64,000 bases of DNA from Paraburkholderia sp. C35 (GCF_003121405.1 NZ_QBUY01000023.1:1-64000); one strand, 5' to 3'; counted from the stretch's first letter, positions 8,499 through 18,325 are shown. The notes: generated by a model from the sequence alone, not told the origin. A program made the numbers and translations.

Positions 8499-8840
8499 AT
8501 GGCCAGAAAATATGCAGAATTGCGGGCACAAATGTCGCCGGAATCGAGGGCACGCTCGGAAGCGTTAGCGAAGAAACTGTTAGCCGAAATGCCCCTGCAC
8601 GGCCTGCGTCAGGCTCGCGGACTTTCGCAGGACGCGCTGGCAAAACGCCTCAACGTCAAGCAACCCAGCATCGCCAAACTCGAGCAACGCACCGACATGT
8701 ATATCTCTACGCTACGCGATCACATTCGCGCGCTCGGCGGCGAGCTGGAAGTGATCGCGCGTTTTCCGGAAGGTGAGGTGAAGATCACCAATTTTTCGCA
8801 GATCGAAGCGCCCGAGCGCGAAGAAGCACAAGACGACTGA
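8499..8840 (+). CDS. higA: HigA-like antitoxin, XRE-family helix-turn-helix
   Basis: This 113-aa protein has an N-terminal helical arm (residues 1-30) and an XRE/Cro-type helix-turn-helix (about 38-90) with LSQDALAKRLNVKQPSIAKLEQ as the core. AAGGAGA directly overlaps the end of the toxin gene and gives strong coupling. It should neutralise the toxin and repress the promoter around 8101-8140. The ExLGGxLEVIARF ending is characteristic of HigA-2-type antitoxins. Confidence 0.88.
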   Translation: MARKYAELRAQMSPESRARSEALAKKLLAEMPLHGLRQARGLSQDALAKRLNVKQPSIAKLEQRTDMYISTLRDHIRALGGELEVIARFPEGEVKITNFSQIEAPEREEAQDD

Positions 8841-8881
8841 CGGCGCCACGGTTCACGACGTGAGCGCCGCTCTATTCACGC

Positions 8882-9604
8882 TCACACCAACCCACACACC
8901 CCCGCCGCCACAATCGACCCGCCAATCAGCACGACGCCCACGGTCCGCCGGTTATTGAGTTCCGTCCACAGCAGCACACCCGTCAGCGACAGCAAAATCA
9001 GGCTGCCCGCAATCGTATCGATCAGCAGCACCCAGCCGACGCTCAATCCCGTTCCCTTGTGCAGGTTGTTCAACGTGCTCATGAACGAGTTCTGCGTGCG
9101 TTTGACGGAAACGAAGCCGTTGCCGACCCAATACTCCGCCTGCACGTTCTGCCCCGGCGACGCGATCGCGATCTGCCAGAACTCCGGCTGCATGGCGCTC
9201 TGATCGCCCCACGCAACGGGATGCGCCGGCTCGCGGCGCGCCCTGCCCGGTTTGCCGTCGACATGCAGTTCATTTTTCAGCCAGTGCGCCATCTCGCCCG
9301 GCGACTTGACGCCTTTCTGCGGCAACGCAATCTGCAACTGCTCGACCTGCGGTTCGCCCGACGACACCTTCAGCGGCCCCGCACGGTGATTCAGCAGAAA
9401 CCCGGTCACGCCGAACAGCATGCCGCGCACGGCGCCCCACAGCCCGACCCAGCCGTGCACCTTGCGCAGCCACTTGATAAATGTCGCGCGCCGCGAACGT
9501 TGACGGCGCGCGGCCAGTTCGCCGGCATCCAGTTGCTGGACGGAGGCGGACTTTGCGCCAGCGCGGACGGCAGGCTTCAGTTCGATCGTGTCGGGCGCGT
9601 TCAT
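8882..9604 (-). CDS. PepSY-associated transmembrane protein
   Basis: This is a 240-aa inner-membrane protein. A basic cytoplasmic N-terminus is followed by WLRKVHGWVGLWGAVRGMLFGVTGFLLNHR (about 45-75), the PepSY-associated helix with its HxWxG-type signature. Then come a periplasmic domain with a second conserved His (LHKGTGL), a helix near 190-213 and a terminal helix near 222-240. Relatives are often found with siderophore receptors and are implicated in ferric-siderophore reduction or iron handling. No receptor is adjacent here, but a strong Fur-box match lies about 220 bases upstream of its start. The iron role is an inference. Confidence 0.8.
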   Translation of the reverse strand: MNAPDTIELKPAVRAGAKSASVQQLDAGELAARRQRSRRATFIKWLRKVHGWVGLWGAVRGMLFGVTGFLLNHRAGPLKVSSGEPQVEQLQIALPQKGVKSPGEMAHWLKNELHVDGKPGRARREPAHPVAWGDQSAMQPEFWQIAIASPGQNVQAEYWVGNGFVSVKRTQNSFMSTLNNLHKGTGLSVGWVLLIDTIAGSLILLSLTGVLLWTELNNRRTVGVVLIGGSIVAAGVCGLV

Positions 9605-10005
9605 CGTGTTCCTGGCAAAGCGGGTCGTGCGTCGCCGACTGGCGGCAACCTGTGGATGGAAACTGGAAAAGTCGTTCCGGAGGGGAAAGACGGATGCCTG
9701 ATGCGCGCTGGCGTCAAACAGCGGCCTGGCGTTCTGGGCTAAAGCAGAATGGTCACCGAAGAGCTGGCTGGCTCTTCGTCATGAGGAGAAAGATGACGAT
9801 TAGCTGGCGACGCCCTTCAGATGAGAATAACTATCATTACACAGAACGAGATTTCTTTCAATCCCGACAGTTAAAGCGCCCTATGCAACGAATCATCGGG
9901 TTTTGTGCGGCCGGCCCGCTTGACACAAACGTCGCCTGACTTTGAACTGTGGGATGCGAGCGAACCAGACATAACCAGACCAATACCTACGGACGCCTCA
10001 TCCCC
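9605..10005. other. Divergent intergenic region between the PepSY protein and the DUF3857 protein
   Basis: This is about 400 bases without a credible gene on either strand. It contains an 8-bp hairpin (CGAAGAGC 9757-9764 and GCTCTTCG 9771-9778, loop TGGCTG) with no following T-run, and the Fur-box match described separately. The open frame seen on the plus strand (9481-9939) begins inside the opposite gene and has no family character. Confidence 0.6.
9822..9836. promoter_or_regulatory. Candidate Fur box
   Basis: TGAGAATAACTATCA matches the 7-1-7 Fur consensus (TGATAAT, one base, ATTATCA) at 12 of 14 positions. It stands out as AT-rich in a GC-rich region. It lies between divergent genes and most plausibly controls the PepSY gene on the minus strand, though the gap of about 220 bases to that start is long. 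Confidence 0.6.
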
Positions 10006-12006
10006 ATGCGCCTGCTCACGATCTTCCGTATCGCGATGACCGCCTGCGCCTTGTGCGCCGGCACAGCGCACGCCATTGGCGAGGCGCCAGACAGCACGGA
10101 CCACCCGACGCCAACGACGGCATCAGTAAGCGCCCCCGTCGAGCCCTACACGAACGAACGCGAAACCCAGACTTTCACGGTGAACGCAGACGGCTCCTAC
10201 ACGAAGCTCGACGACATGACGCTGCGCGTGAACAACGAAGCGGGTGTCGCGCGCGTGGCGCAGTACTACATCTGGTTCAACCGCAACATGGCGAGCGTCG
10301 AGATTCTGGAGGCGTACACCACGTCCGCCGATGGCACGCGCCACGACGTGCGTCCCGAGCAGATCCGCGACGTGCAGGAAGCGCGTTCGTTCGACGCGCC
10401 TATGTTTCAGGACATCCTCGAAAAGGTGATCGTGTTCCCCGCCGTCGAACCGGGCGCGCGCGTGCATCTGAAGTACCTGAAAACGCAAAGCCAGCCGATC
10501 GTGCCGGGTCATTTCAGCGACTTCACGCCACCCGATCTCGCGCCGACCCACAATATCCGGCTCATCTCCGACTTGCCCGCCGAAAAGCCGCTTTACGCCG
10601 ACGCACGCGGCTTCGTCGCGCTGCCGCCGACGACGCAGAACGGCCGCACGCGCTATGAATATCGCTATGACAAGGCGCACTTTGCGCGGCTCGAATACGG
10701 GTCGGTTGCGTACGTGAGCTACGGTGACCGGCTAATGGTGTCGACCTTTCCCGACTACGCCGCATTCGCCGCGAAGTATCGCGAGTCAGCCGCCGATCCG
10801 AGCGCCAGCGATGCCGCGCTAGTCAAGCTGGCGCAATCGCTCACCGCCCGCGATCCGACGCCGCGCGCGAAAGCCAAAACGCTTTATGACTGGGTGCGCA
10901 AGAACATCCGCTATGTCGCCGTCAACATCGGACGCGGCGCGGTCGTGCCGCATCGCGCGACCGACATCCTCGCGCTGCGCTACGGCGACTGCAAGGACCA
11001 CGTCGCGCTCTACGGTGCGCTGCTCGATGCCGTCGGCATTCGCAACGAACCCGCGTTGATCAGCAGCGGCACGATCTACACGCTGCCCGCTGTGCCGGGC
11101 TACGGCGTGCTCAACCACGTCATCACCTGGCTGCCCGACCTTCAGCTTTACGCCGATTCGACCGCGCCGAACGTCGAGTTCGGCTATCTGCCATCCACCG
11201 ACATGGATCGCCCCGTCGTGCTGGTGAATCAGGGCGTGGTGTCGCGCACGCCCTCGACGGCCACGATGTCGCGCACCACCGATCTGTCGATCGATGTCGC
11301 AGCCGACGGCTCGGCGAGCTTCGTCTACCGGCTGGAGGCGGTGGGCTGGGCGGCGGAACAAGGTCGCGCACTGCTGCGCATGCAAACGCCCGCGCAACGC
11401 GAAGAGTCCTTGCAGGGCGAGCTGCGCTTCGTGAATCTGTCCGGCGCGGCGACGCTCTCGACCAGCAATCTCAACGTGTCGGACGGTCCGCTGTCGCTCA
11501 CGATGAAGGGCAAGCTCGAAGATTTCGTCGTGCCGGGCACGGCTGCATCGATTCCGGCGTTGACGAGTTTCGTCGGCGGATTTCAGTCGGACGCGCGCTA
11601 CTGGCTCGGCGAACGGCAGCGCACGCAGCCTTTCGTGTGCCGCAACGTCGAACTGCACGAGCGCACGCGCATTACGCTGCCTGCCAACTTCCGCGTGCTG
11701 GATATGCCGGAAGCCATGGCCGCACAAGATCGCTTCATCGACTATCGCTCGACGTACGCCTACGATGCGGGCGCCAATGTCATCACCGTGACTCGCGACG
11801 GCGCCACGCGCTTCGGCAGCGAAGTCTGTTCGCCTGAAGAGTTCACGCAGATGCGCGCGGGCATCGAAACGATCAGCCGCGACGTGCGCGCCCAGGTGAT
11901 CGTGCGCTCGACACTCGCCGACACCGCGCAAAGCGCATCGTCGACGCCCGCGATACCCTCGCGCGTGATGGCGGGATCGTCAGCCCGCGCGCAACCCGCG
12001 GACTGA
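10006..12006 (+). CDS. Exported DUF3857 and transglutaminase-like domain protein
   Basis: This is a 666-aa secreted or periplasmic protein. Residues 1-23 form a signal peptide ending in THA, placing the start at 10006 rather than the upstream in-frame ATG at 9949. The DUF3857 domain covers roughly 45-200. A transglutaminase-like domain follows, with a complete Cys-His-Asp triad: Cys329 (in GDCKDH), His371 (in LNHVITW) and Asp384 (in YADST). The C-terminal 250 residues are beta-rich. The biochemical role of this family is unknown; a protease or cross-linking fold is likely. It converges with srkA, with only 35 bases between the stops. Confidence 0.85.
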   Translation: MRLLTIFRIAMTACALCAGTAHAIGEAPDSTDHPTPTTASVSAPVEPYTNERETQTFTVNADGSYTKLDDMTLRVNNEAGVARVAQYYIWFNRNMASVEILEAYTTSADGTRHDVRPEQIRDVQEARSFDAPMFQDILEKVIVFPAVEPGARVHLKYLKTQSQPIVPGHFSDFTPPDLAPTHNIRLISDLPAEKPLYADARGFVALPPTTQNGRTRYEYRYDKAHFARLEYGSVAYVSYGDRLMVSTFPDYAAFAAKYRESAADPSASDAALVKLAQSLTARDPTPRAKAKTLYDWVRKNIRYVAVNIGRGAVVPHRATDILALRYGDCKDHVALYGALLDAVGIRNEPALISSGTIYTLPAVPGYGVLNHVITWLPDLQLYADSTAPNVEFGYLPSTDMDRPVVLVNQGVVSRTPSTATMSRTTDLSIDVAADGSASFVYRLEAVGWAAEQGRALLRMQTPAQREESLQGELRFVNLSGAATLSTSNLNVSDGPLSLTMKGKLEDFVVPGTAASIPALTSFVGGFQSDARYWLGERQRTQPFVCRNVELHERTRITLPANFRVLDMPEAMAAQDRFIDYRSTYAYDAGANVITVTRDGATRFGSEVCSPEEFTQMRAGIETISRDVRAQVIVRSTLADTAQSASSTPAIPSRVMAGSSARAQPAD

Positions 12007-12041
12007 CGGCGCAACGCAGGCGATGCGCCGCGCGCTGGGGA

Positions 12042-13073
12042 TCACACGGGCCAGAGCGGCCCTTCCTGCATGGCGCCAATCTGCTCGCGCAATTCGAGAA
12101 TCCGGTCTTCCCAATAGCGCTGCGTGTTGAACCACGGAAACGCGACGGGAAAAGCAGGATCGTCCCAGCGACGCGCGAGCCACGCCGAATAATGGATCAA
12201 CCGCAAGGTCCGCAACGCTTCGATCAGATGCAGTTCGCGTTGATCGAACTCGCAGAAATCCTCGTAGCCCGCGAGCAGATCGGTGAGCGCACGCGATGCT
12301 TCCTGGCGCTCGCCCGGCAGCAACAACCAGAGATCCTGAATGGCCGGGCCCATGCGGCTATCGTCGAAATCGACGAAATGCGGGCCGGCGTCGGTCCACA
12401 GCACGTTGCTCGGATGACAGTCGCCGTGCATGCATAGCTGGCGCACATCGCCGGCGCGCTCGAAGGCCTGCTCGACGCCTTCCAGCGCCATCTTGACGGC
12501 GGCATCCCATGCGGTACGCACATCGGCGGGCACGAAACCTTGCCCGATCAGATAGTCGCGCGGCTCGTAGCCGAAGGTCTGAATATTGAGCGTCGGACGC
12601 GCCGCGTAATCCGCCGTCTGCCCGACAGCATGAATGCGCCCGATAAACCGCCCGAGCCATTCGAGCGTGTCCTTGCGATCCAGATCGGGCGCGCGGCCGC
12701 CGCGCCGCTCGAAAATGGAAAAGCGAAAGCCGTCGAACGTGTGCAGCGTCTGGCCGTTGAAGGTGCGTGCCGGCACGGCGGGAATTTCGCGCGCGAACAG
12801 TTCCGCAACAAACGCGTGCTCTTCGAGAATCGCTTCGTCTGTCCAGCGCTCGGGCCGGTAGAACTTCGCGACGACAGGCGGCCCGTCTTCGACGCCAACC
12901 TGATACACGCGGTTCTCATAGCTGTTCAGCGGCAGCATGCGCCCGTCAGTACGCACGCCGACGGAATCGAGCACGCTATCGAGCGCGTCGAGCACCACTT
13001 CCGGTGTGAGGCGGGCGAATGGAACGGCGTGGCCGTCCGGCGAGGTGGGAATGTCGGGAGTGTCTTCGTTCAT
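12042..13073 (-). CDS. srkA: Stress response serine/threonine protein kinase (SrkA/RdoA/YihE)
   Basis: This 343-aa kinase of the aminoglycoside-phosphotransferase fold protects cells from envelope and oxidative stress in enterobacteria. It shows the nucleotide-lobe segment VVAKFYRPERWTDEAI, the catalytic loop CMHGDCHPSNVLW, the metal-binding VDFDD and the LWLLLPG helix diagnostic of YihE. The start at 13073 (MNEDTPD) is preferred over 13121 because the extra 16 residues look non-coding and family members begin here. The ribosome-binding site is weak. It is transcribed alone. Confidence 0.9.
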   Translation of the reverse strand: MNEDTPDIPTSPDGHAVPFARLTPEVVLDALDSVLDSVGVRTDGRMLPLNSYENRVYQVGVEDGPPVVAKFYRPERWTDEAILEEHAFVAELFAREIPAVPARTFNGQTLHTFDGFRFSIFERRGGRAPDLDRKDTLEWLGRFIGRIHAVGQTADYAARPTLNIQTFGYEPRDYLIGQGFVPADVRTAWDAAVKMALEGVEQAFERAGDVRQLCMHGDCHPSNVLWTDAGPHFVDFDDSRMGPAIQDLWLLLPGERQEASRALTDLLAGYEDFCEFDQRELHLIEALRTLRLIHYSAWLARRWDDPAFPVAFPWFNTQRYWEDRILELREQIGAMQEGPLWPV

Positions 13074-13188
13074 GCCCGCATTGTGCGCCGTGCCGCGCGC
13101 AAAAACGAGCACAAGTGTCACCCGCGATGCGCTGCCCTGTCAGTAGCGGCGCGCCGCGTCATTCACAACAGCAGGAACGAAACCGCGA

Positions 13189-13401
13189 TCAATGTACCTG
13201 TGCGCCAGCGGGACGGACGATGTCGCCCGTATCGATCAGATCCTCGAGGAAAAAGGGTTCCGTGTTCAGGATCTTCGATGTGCCCGGCTCGCCGGCGTAC
13301 CACGCCACCATCGCCATGTCGCCCAGAATACGCATCACGATTCCGCGTGCGCCTTGTGGCACGGCGATATGCACGGAACGAACAATAGAACCGACTTGCA
13401 T
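13189..13401 (-). CDS. Small conserved-looking protein of unknown function
   Basis: This 70-aa protein begins MQVGSIVRSVHIAVPQG and has no signal peptide or membrane helix. It has a beta-rich look (VGSIVRSVHIAV, GIVMRILGDMAMVAWY) with an acidic C-terminal third. GGGGAAA lies a few bases upstream of the ATG at 13401, which favours this start over the longer frame open from 13596. I recognise no motif. The alternation of hydrophobic strands suggests a small beta-barrel, but this is only an impression. Confidence 0.65.
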   Translation of the reverse strand: MQVGSIVRSVHIAVPQGARGIVMRILGDMAMVAWYAGEPGTSKILNTEPFFLEDLIDTGDIVRPAGAQVH

Positions 13402-13825
13402 GATGTTTCCCCGTTCTCCCAATGCCGGCTTGTTTGGGACTGCGCCGGTCAAAGTGCTGATAAAAGCGCCGCAACGTGCAAATGGTTGCATGCGCACCTG
13501 AATCCAAACCTTGGGCCAACGTCGACTCGCCGCACCTGCGCTGCAACGAAGTCTGTCAGCCCCATTGTTGCCCCTTTGGGCTTTTTGGCAAAGCAAAAAG
13601 TAAGTCTGTGTGAGGCGTCTGACCAGTCATTTCGACTTACGAAACCCTGACTGTAACCGGGCGTAACAGGGTCATCATAAACCGGGTCGCACCTGAGTCT
13701 CAAAAATGTCGATGTAAGCTACGATACGCGCTATATTCCTGTCGCGCAGCCCGGCCGGGCTGTCATCGCGCACAATCGCTGCCGCCAGAAGCAGCTGCCA
13801 CCGCCCTCACCGGACCGCACTGTTC
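13402..13825. other. Upstream region of the RND efflux operon
   Basis: This is about 420 bases without a credible gene. It holds an inverted repeat ACCCTG (13644-13649) / CAGGGT (13667-13672) enclosing two direct GTAAC copies, which could be a regulator site for the pump. A TATATT sequence near 13731 could serve as a -10 box. No local repressor gene is adjacent, so regulation would come from elsewhere. Confidence 0.4.
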
Positions 13826-16800
13826 ATGTGGATCGTTCGTCTCGCGCTGCGGCGCCCTTATACGTTCGTCGTACTCGCGCTGCTGCTGCTCATCATCGGT
13901 CCGCTGACGATCCTGCGCACGCCTACGGATATCTTTCCGAACATCGACATTCCCGTGCTGTCCGTCATCTGGACGTACACCGGCATGCCCGCCGACGAGA
14001 TGGAAAAGCGCATCGTGCTGAATTACGAGCGCGGGCTGTCGGTGGCGGTGAACGATATCGAGCACGTCGAATCGACTTCGCTGAACGGCATTGCCGTCGT
14101 GAAGATCTTCTTTCAGCCACACGCGAACATCAACGAAGCGCTCGCACAGGTCACGGCACTGTCGCAATCGCAGTTGCGCTCGCTGCCGCCCGGCATCACG
14201 CCGCCGAACATCCTGCGCTACAACGCATCGACCGTGCCGATTCTGCGGCTGTCGCTGTCTTCGTCGTCGCTTACCGAGCAGGAACTGTACGACTACGGTA
14301 ACAACTTCCTGAAGACGCAGCTCGCCACCGTGCCGGGCGCCTCGGCGCCGTTGCCTTATGGCGGCAAGCAGCGCCAGATCATGGTCGATATCGATTCGCG
14401 CAAGCTGCAGGAGCGCAATCTGTCGCCGATGGATGTGGTGAATTCGATCACCGCGCAAAACCTCATCGTGCCGACAGGCACGGCAAAAATCGGCTCGACC
14501 GAATATTCGGTGCAGCTGAATTCGAGTCCCGACTCGCTCGCAGGCCTGAACAATATCCCCATCAAATCGGGGCCAAACGGCACGATTTATATTCGCGATG
14601 TCGCGCACGTGCGCGACGGTTTCCAGCCGCAAACCAACATCGTGCGCGTGGATGGCCAGCGCGCATCGCTGCTGACCATCAACAAGAGCGGCAACACGTC
14701 GACGCTCGAAATCGTCGATCGCATCAAGACGATGATGCCGACGCTGCGCAATCTGGTGCCCGAGTCGCTGAATATCGATCCCGTCGCCGATCAGTCGCTG
14801 TTCGTGCGCGCTTCCGTGCAGGGCGTGCTGCGCGAAGCGCTGATTGCCGCCTGCCTGACGGGCCTGATGATTCTGCTGTTCCTCGGCAACTGGCGCGCGA
14901 CGCTGATCATCGCCGTGTCGATTCCGCTGTCGATGATTACCTCGATCATCGCGCTCTCCGCGCTCGGCGAGACGATCAACATCATGACGCTAGGCGGGCT
15001 CGCGCTCGCGGTCGGCATTCTCGTCGACGATGCGACAGTCGCGATCGAAAACATCAGTCATCAGCTGGAACAGGGCAAGAATCTCGAACAGGCGATTCTC
15101 GACGGCGCACATCAGATCGCGATTCCGACGCTCGTTTCCACGCTGTCGATCTGTATCGTGTTCGTGCCGATGTTCCTGCTGACGGGCGTCGCGCACTATC
15201 TGTTCATTCCGCTCGCGGAAGCCGTCGTATTCGCGATGCTCGCGTCGTACTTCTTCTCGCGGACGCTGGTGCCGACGCTCGCGAAGTATCTGCTGCGCCA
15301 TCACCATCGCGCCGCAGACCATCATCACGTGCAGCCGACGCGCAATCCGTTCATGCGCATGCATCTCGCGTTCGAGCGTGGTTTCGAGAACGTGCGCGGG
15401 CGGTATCGCGGTTTTCTGGTGGCGCGCGTTGCGCGGCCCGGCATCTTCGTGACGGGCTTTCTCGCGTGCTGTCTGCTGTCGTTGCTGCTGATGCCGTTTC
15501 TCGGCCGAGACTTCTTTCCGTCCGTCGATGCCGGCACGATCGCACTGCATCTGCGCGCGAAAACGGGCATGCGCGTCGAGGAAACCGCCGTCGTGACCGA
15601 TCGCGTCGATTCGCGCATCCGCGAGCTGATTCCGCGCAACGAGCTACATTCGATCATCGATAACATCGGCTTGCCGGTGTCGGGCATCAACCTGTCGTAC
15701 AGCGCGACGGGCACGATCGGCACCTCGGATGCCGACATCCTGATCAGCCTGAATCCGGATCACCGTCCGACGGAAGAATACGTGCGCAAGCTGCGCCGCA
15801 CGCTCACCGATGAATTCCCCGGCGTGCAGTTCGCGTTCCTGCCTGCCGACATCGTCAGCCAGACGCTGAACTTCGGCATGCCGTCGCCAATCGACGTGCA
15901 GATCGTCGGGCGCGACGTGCAGGGCAATCGCGCGTTCGCTGCGATGCTGCTCGACAAGTTGCGAGCGATCCCCGGTTTCGCCGATGCACGCATCCAGCAG
16001 CCGTCCGATCTGCCACGCATCTTCGTCGATGTGGATCGCACGCGCGCGCAACAGGCGGGCTTCACGCAGCGCGACGTCGCGAGCAATCTGCTGATCACGC
16101 TCTCCGGCAGCCAGCAGACCACGCCGACCTTCTGGCTCAATCCGCGCAACGGCGTCAGTTACAACGTGATCACGGAAGCGCCGCAATACACGATCGATTC
16201 GCTGCAATCGCTCGCGAACATTCCGCTGAACGCGAACGGCCACACCAACATTCTCGGCTCGCTATCGACGATGCGCCGTGAAGCAGGCAACGCCGTGCTC
16301 ACGCACTACAACGCGCAAACCACGATCGATATCTACGGCACCGCTGACGGCCGCGATCTCGGCGCCGTTTCCGACGATATTCAAAAGATCATCGCCGAGA
16401 CCAAAGCCCAACTGCCGAAGGGTTCGTCGATCGAACTGCGCGGCCAGGTGCAGACGATGAACGATTCGTTCTCCGGCCTGTTCGCCGGCCTCGTGTTCGC
16501 GATCGTGCTGGTGTATCTGCTGATTGTGGTGAACTTCCAGTCGTGGCTCGATCCGTTCATCATCATTACGGCGCTGCCCGGCGCGCTGGCGGGTATCGTG
16601 TGGATGCTGTTCCTCACGCACACCACGCTGTCGATTCCGGCGCTGACGGGTGCCATCATGTGTATCGGCATCGCGACAGCGAACTCGATCCTCGTGGTCA
16701 GCTTCGCACGCGAACAGTTGCTCGAACACGGCGACGCGACGCGCGCGGCGATCGAAGCAGGCTTCACGCGTTTCCGTCCCGTGCTGATGACGGCGCTGGC

Positions 16801-17008
16801 GATGGTGATCGGCATGGTGCCGATGGCGATCGGCCTGGGCGAAGGCGGCGAGCAGAATGCGCCGCTCGGGCGCGCGGTGATCGGCGGCCTGACGATCGGC
16901 ACGGTCGCGACGCTGGTGTTCGTGCCCGTGGTGTTTTCGATGATCTATCGACGGCTGTCGGAGCGGCGCGCCCGCGCCGCCGTGCATGTCGTCCAGAAAC
17001 CGCAATGA
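13826..17008 (+). CDS. RND efflux pump inner-membrane permease (AcrB/MexB-like, HAE1 family)
   Basis: This is a 1060-aa proton-driven multidrug transporter. It has twelve predicted membrane segments: helix 1 at residues about 10-32, a large periplasmic loop, helices 2-6 around 335-490, helix 7 near 535, a second loop, and helices 8-12 around 865-1045. The proton-relay motif GILVDDATVAIENI lies in helix 4. The N-terminal RRPYTFVVLALLLL with LRTPTDIFPNIDIP is typical of the subgroup that carries a NodT-type outer-membrane partner. The adaptor gene follows 51 bases after the stop. Substrates cannot be read from the sequence. Confidence 0.93.
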   Translation: MWIVRLALRRPYTFVVLALLLLIIGPLTILRTPTDIFPNIDIPVLSVIWTYTGMPADEMEKRIVLNYERGLSVAVNDIEHVESTSLNGIAVVKIFFQPHANINEALAQVTALSQSQLRSLPPGITPPNILRYNASTVPILRLSLSSSSLTEQELYDYGNNFLKTQLATVPGASAPLPYGGKQRQIMVDIDSRKLQERNLSPMDVVNSITAQNLIVPTGTAKIGSTEYSVQLNSSPDSLAGLNNIPIKSGPNGTIYIRDVAHVRDGFQPQTNIVRVDGQRASLLTINKSGNTSTLEIVDRIKTMMPTLRNLVPESLNIDPVADQSLFVRASVQGVLREALIAACLTGLMILLFLGNWRATLIIAVSIPLSMITSIIALSALGETINIMTLGGLALAVGILVDDATVAIENISHQLEQGKNLEQAILDGAHQIAIPTLVSTLSICIVFVPMFLLTGVAHYLFIPLAEAVVFAMLASYFFSRTLVPTLAKYLLRHHHRAADHHHVQPTRNPFMRMHLAFERGFENVRGRYRGFLVARVARPGIFVTGFLACCLLSLLLMPFLGRDFFPSVDAGTIALHLRAKTGMRVEETAVVTDRVDSRIRELIPRNELHSIIDNIGLPVSGINLSYSATGTIGTSDADILISLNPDHRPTEEYVRKLRRTLTDEFPGVQFAFLPADIVSQTLNFGMPSPIDVQIVGRDVQGNRAFAAMLLDKLRAIPGFADARIQQPSDLPRIFVDVDRTRAQQAGFTQRDVASNLLITLSGSQQTTPTFWLNPRNGVSYNVITEAPQYTIDSLQSLANIPLNANGHTNILGSLSTMRREAGNAVLTHYNAQTTIDIYGTADGRDLGAVSDDIQKIIAETKAQLPKGSSIELRGQVQTMNDSFSGLFAGLVFAIVLVYLLIVVNFQSWLDPFIIITALPGALAGIVWMLFLTHTTLSIPALTGAIMCIGIATANSILVVSFAREQLLEHGDATRAAIEAGFTRFRPVLMTALAMVIGMVPMAIGLGEGGEQNAPLGRAVIGGLTIGTVATLVFVPVVFSMIYRRLSERRARAAVHVVQKPQ

Positions 17009-17059
17009 TGCGGCCGACGTTCATAACAACGATGCGCAAGCACAGTATCTGGAGTGCAG

Positions 17060-18325
17060 ATGGAAGGGAATCGTCCTGATGAGTCCGCGCCGCACGGGGA
17101 AGGCCCGCGCAGCTCATCGAAACGTTCGCGCTGGATTCTGATCGCCGCGGCGGTCGTCGTGCTCGCGCTCGCCGCGCAGGGCATCTGGTCGCGTCACGAT
17201 GCGCACGCCGCGCTGGAGCGCGAAGCGGAGCATGCCGCGCAGCTCTCGGTTGAAGTGGTCAAGCCGCAGAAATCGGCGGGATCGCTCGATCTCGTGCTGC
17301 CCGGCAACGTGCAGGCGTTCCTCGACACGCCGATCTACGCACGCACCAACGGCTATCTGAAGAAGTGGTACGCGGATATCGGCGCGCACGTGAAAGCGGG
17401 CCAGTTGCTCGCCGAGATCGACACGCCCGAAGTCGACGATCAGCTGAAAGCCGCACGCGCCGATTTCGACAACGCGCAGGCCAACTACGCGCTGGCAAAA
17501 AGCACTGCCGACCGCTGGTCGGAAATGCTCCGCAGCAATTCCGTGTCGAAGCAGGAAACCGACGAAAAGGTCGGCGACATGCTCGCGAAGAAAGGCACGC
17601 TCGACGCCGCGCGCTTCAACGTCGCGCGGCTCGAAAAGATGCAGTCGTTCCAGAAAGTCTATGCGCCATTCGACGGCATCGTGACCGCGCGCAACGTCGA
17701 TGTCGGCGCGCTGATCGACGCAGGCAGTTCGGGCGGCCCGGCGAAGGAACTGTTCCATGTCGCGCAGGCCGACCGGCTGCGTGTCTACGTGAACGTGCCG
17801 CAGGCTTATGCGCAGGAAGTGAAGGCGCAGCAGACTGCGTTTCTGACGCTCACTGAATCACCGGCGAAGCACTATCCCGGCACTGTCGCGCGCACGTCGG
17901 GCGCCGTCGATCCGCAGCAGCGCACGATGCTCGTTGAAGTCGATGTCGATAACCGCAATGGCGATCTGCTGCCGGGCGCGTATGCGCAGGTTCACTTCGC
18001 GCTGAAGTCGCAGGTTGCTGCGCCGTTCACGTTGCCGGGCAACGCGTTCCTGTTCCGGCCCGATGGCGTGAAAGTCGCCACCGTCGATGCGCAACAGCGC
18101 GTGAAGCTGGTCAAGGTCTCGCTCGGCACGGATTACGGTACGCGCGTCGCGATAGCATCCGGTTTGACCGGCGATGAACAGGTGATCCTGAATCCGCAGG
18201 ATTCGATCGTCGATGGCGCGGCCGTGCGGATCGTGCATCCGAAAGCGAGCGGCGCTGCGGGTGCTTCAGGCGCAAGCGGTGCCGCTGCGCCGAAAGGCGA
18301 ACAGACGGCGAAGGCACCAGAGTGA
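17060..18325 (+). CDS. RND efflux periplasmic adaptor (HlyD/MexA family)
   Basis: This 421-aa membrane-fusion protein links the pump to the outer-membrane channel. A single N-terminal helix (about residues 26-46) anchors it. It is followed by the lipoyl half-motif, a coiled-coil hairpin (about 125-190, Ala/Lys/Glu-rich), the second lipoyl half (FDGIVTARNVDVGALI) and the beta-barrel domain. The C-terminal 25 residues are Ala/Gly-rich. ATG at 17060 is chosen because GGAG lies five bases upstream; a GTG at 17054 would lack spacing. The stop codon overlaps the start of the next gene. Confidence 0.92.
   Translation: MEGNRPDESAPHGEGPRSSSKRSRWILIAAAVVVLALAAQGIWSRHDAHAALEREAEHAAQLSVEVVKPQKSAGSLDLVLPGNVQAFLDTPIYARTNGYLKKWYADIGAHVKAGQLLAEIDTPEVDDQLKAARADFDNAQANYALAKSTADRWSEMLRSNSVSKQETDEKVGDMLAKKGTLDAARFNVARLEKMQSFQKVYAPFDGIVTARNVDVGALIDAGSSGGPAKELFHVAQADRLRVYVNVPQAYAQEVKAQQTAFLTLTESPAKHYPGTVARTSGAVDPQQRTMLVEVDVDNRNGDLLPGAYAQVHFALKSQVAAPFTLPGNAFLFRPDGVKVATVDAQQRVKLVKVSLGTDYGTRVAIASGLTGDEQVILNPQDSIVDGAAVRIVHPKASGAAGASGASGAAAPKGEQTAKAPE

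Noticed and set aside
9481..9939. A 152-codon plus-strand frame opposite and upstream of the PepSY gene
   Set aside because: It starts inside the antisense gene, crosses the Fur box and hairpin, and has no domain.
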